NCBI GenBank assembly: GCA_030671915.1 | Contig: DAOVHN010000109.1 | Coordinates: 1 to 7,590 of the forward strand | Length of the DNA: 7,590 nucleotides | Direction of reading: 5' to 3' | Source: Pseudomonadota bacterium | GTDB lineage: Bacteria > Pseudomonadota > Alphaproteobacteria > UBA8366 > JADFVY01 | Shown here: in pieces, positions 5,946-7,590 of the stretch | Layout: the number at the start of each line of letters is the position of its first letter | How positions within the stretch are numbered: the stretch's first letter is position 1 | Program-made: the position numbers and the translations under genes | The notes under the pieces: model-generated | The model's input: the letters and a program-made list of their open reading frames with translations, nothing else | Told to the model about the DNA's origin: nothing | Database searches by the model: none

Positions 5946-6701
5946 ATGCTCGCTTCCTTTCAAGATTTCTTCAGGCAACTCGCCGAGGATTTTCCCCGGT
6001 GGAACTTCATATTCTTTCATGACCCGGTGCAGGCCGACCGGATCCTGACGGGTCTGGGCTATACGATCACATTGTCGATCGCCTGCGTTATCCTCAGCGT
6101 GATCATCGGTGTCGGCGGCGCCTGGATGCAGGGTTCGCATCTGCGCATACCGCGCATGATCGTGCAGGGCTATATCCAGTTCTTCCGCAACACGCCGCCC
6201 TTCGTTCAGCTTCTTTTCTTCTATTTCGCGCTGGGCCAGTTCACGCCGACCTACTCGCCGGACGGCTGGCTGGAAATCCCGATCATTTCCAATGTGGGGT
6301 GGGCGATCATCTCGCTCAGCTTTTTCGCCGGCGCCTTCAATGTGGAAATCTTCCGCGCCGGCATCGAGGCGGTGCCGCGCTCGACGGTGGAGGCCGCCGA
6401 AGCGCTGGGCTACACGCGGCTGGGCATTTTCCGCCATGTGGTGCTGCCGCTCTCTTTCCGGGTCAGCCTGCCGGCCTTGAACAACAATCTGGTCAATCTG
6501 GTGAAGACCACGACCCAAGCCTTCGCCATTGCGGTGCCGGAACTGCTCTACCAGGCGGTAAGCATCTGGAACGACTATCCGTCGGCGCTATACCCGGCAA
6601 TGTTGCTGCTGTTCGTCGTTTATATCCTGCTGGTCGGCATCCTGGTGTTCGGCATGCATCGCTGGGAACACGGCATGCGCATCCCCGGATACGGGAATTG
6701 A
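5946..6701 (+). CDS. Polar amino-acid ABC transporter permease (GltJ/HisM type)
   Basis: This 251-residue inner-membrane permease would form half of the transmembrane channel. After an amphipathic N-terminus, predicted membrane segments lie at about 36-58, 84-98, 114-137, 190-206 and 214-237, the usual five-helix core. YIQFFRNTPPFVQLLFFYFA (76-95) is the typical R-x-TP-x-x-x-QL segment of the His/Glu/Gln/Arg/opine subfamily. The cytoplasmic EAA coupling loop is intact at 149-168: EAAEALG with G155, ending VVLP, which docks on the ATPase. An AAGG at 5935-5938 is the only Shine-Dalgarno-like sequence before the ATG, so initiation may be weaker than for the binding protein. The next permease begins 10 bases after the stop. 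Confidence 0.88.
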   Translation: MLASFQDFFRQLAEDFPRWNFIFFHDPVQADRILTGLGYTITLSIACVILSVIIGVGGAWMQGSHLRIPRMIVQGYIQFFRNTPPFVQLLFFYFALGQFTPTYSPDGWLEIPIISNVGWAIISLSFFAGAFNVEIFRAGIEAVPRSTVEAAEALGYTRLGIFRHVVLPLSFRVSLPALNNNLVNLVKTTTQAFAIAVPELLYQAVSIWNDYPSALYPAMLLLFVVYILLVGILVFGMHRWEHGMRIPGYGN

Positions 6702-6711
6702 GGGGCCCGCG

Positions 6712-7590
6712 ATGAAACACATTCCCGGCGTCACCTCAGCCCCGACAACGGACCTGCCCGTGCTGCTGCCGCTGGACCAGACCCGCGCCCGCGCGCCCGA
6801 GGCGATGATGGTAAGCCGCTGGCTCGCCGGCCTGCCGGCCTGGACGCCGCTGGTGCTGCTGGCGCTGATGCTGCTGTGGCCGCTGACGGCCCAGGCCGCC
6901 TACACCTACGGCCAGGCGGTGGACGCGCTGTGGCGCTGGCTGCCCTTCCTGGTGAAAAGCGGCTTCCTGTTCAACGTTATCATTTCGTTCCTGGCGATGG
7001 CGATCGGCACGGTTGCGGGCGCCGCGCTGGGGCTGGCGCAGATATCGCTTATCCCGGCGATCCGCCGGACCGCCTGGTTCGTCACGCAGCTATTCCGCAA
7101 CTCGCCCTGGCTGGTGCTGTTGTTCATCGTCATGCTGGCCCTGCCCTTCGAGATCGTGATCGGCGATACCATCATCGCGATTCCCGACTGGACCAAGGCG
7201 GTGTTCGGCCTGTCGCTGCCGATCATGGCCAATATTTCCGAGATCGTGCGCGGCGCCGTGCAGTCGGTGCCGTCGGCCCAGTGGGAGGCGTCGGAGGCGT
7301 TGGCCTTCAACCGCCGCCAGATCCTGTGGATGATCATCCTGCCGCAATGCATAAAACGCATGATCCCGCCGTGGATGAACTGGTATGCGATCCTGACCAT
7401 GGCGACGCCGCTCTGTTCGCTGCTGGCCGTCGAGGAGATCGTGACCCTGGCGCGCCAGGCCATCGAGGCGGAGGACAATCACCCGGAACTGCTGGTGCCC
7501 TTCTACAGCTTCATCATGCTGATCTTTTTCGCCTACTGCTACCCAATCGCGCGCCTGACCGTCCGGCTTGAGCGCAAATTCGCCGTGAAA
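6712..7590 (+). CDS. Second polar amino-acid ABC transporter permease, 3' end outside window
   Basis: 293 codons are visible with no stop before the edge; the ending LTVRLERKFAVK looks close to a natural C-terminus. It is the partner permease of the gene just upstream, together forming the heterodimeric channel. The first roughly 43 residues are polar and Pro/Ala-rich, followed by a hydrophobic helix at 44-60, then the core with helices at about 84-108, 132-146, 163-180, 225-240 and 262-282. QLFRNSPWLVLLFIVMLALP (126-145) matches the family R-N-x-P segment. The EAA loop at 192-211 begins EASEALA and ends IILP; the normally conserved glycine is A198. The start ATG is preceded by GAGGGG (6700-6705), overlapping the previous stop codon, with 6 bases of spacing, so translation is probably coupled. 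The extra N-terminal length recalls the longer permease of two-permease amino-acid systems such as AapM or BztC. The ATPase is not in the window. Confidence 0.87.
   Translation, partial: MKHIPGVTSAPTTDLPVLLPLDQTRARAPEAMMVSRWLAGLPAWTPLVLLALMLLWPLTAQAAYTYGQAVDALWRWLPFLVKSGFLFNVIISFLAMAIGTVAGAALGLAQISLIPAIRRTAWFVTQLFRNSPWLVLLFIVMLALPFEIVIGDTIIAIPDWTKAVFGLSLPIMANISEIVRGAVQSVPSAQWEASEALAFNRRQILWMIILPQCIKRMIPPWMNWYAILTMATPLCSLLAVEEIVTLARQAIEAEDNHPELLVPFYSFIMLIFFAYCYPIARLTVRLERKFAVK

Noticed and set aside
5751..6518. Minus-strand open frame of 255 codons
   Set aside because: It is antisense to the permease gene and part of the binding-protein gene, with charged, low-complexity composition and no domain.

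Overview
This window looks like chromosomal DNA of a GC-rich alphaproteobacterium, probably of the Rhodospirillales type. That placement is inferred from codon use, the acetylornithine aminotransferase sequence and the overall gene style, not from a marker gene. It is ordinary in its main parts (amino-acid metabolism and transport) with several smaller oddities. I see no phage genes, transposase, CRISPR array, tRNA or rRNA.

Left part, minus strand (1-2163), read right to left. An AhpD-like peroxidase-family protein (2163-1591) is followed after 33 bases by a two-domain protein of unknown function with an internal repeat (1557-877). Next comes a 42-base scrap closely matching the 3' end of the AhpD-like gene (846-805). 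Then a near-consensus sigma-70-type promoter (779-751) leads into the 5' part of argD, acetylornithine aminotransferase (697 to beyond base 1). The scrap suggests that this small locus was once duplicated or rearranged directly upstream of argD.

Middle, plus strand (2308-4355). Two adjacent paralogs of the DUF1835/DUF3658 type, 343 and 336 residues, lie 5 bases apart. They are clearly diverged along their length, yet they begin with an identical 36-base stretch that covers the 7 bases before the start codon and the first 9-10 codons. They are divergent from the AhpD-like gene across a 144-base gap.

Between these blocks (4423-4569, minus strand) lies a 48-codon gene for a small single-span membrane protein. 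It has a strong ribosome binding site and a TACAAT -10-like box. A perfect 11-bp-arm palindrome lies about 50 bases upstream of its start. The following 457-base gap, AT-richer than its surroundings, holds this palindrome and the leader of the next operon but no convincing gene.

Right part, plus strand (5027-7590). This is a polar amino-acid ABC importer: a periplasmic substrate-binding protein with signal peptide, a hairpin-rich spacer, a GltJ/HisM-type permease and a second permease running off the right edge. The ATPase is not in the window and is expected just downstream. The second permease has an alanine where the coupling (EAA) loop usually has glycine, and a polar N-terminal extension of about 43 residues.
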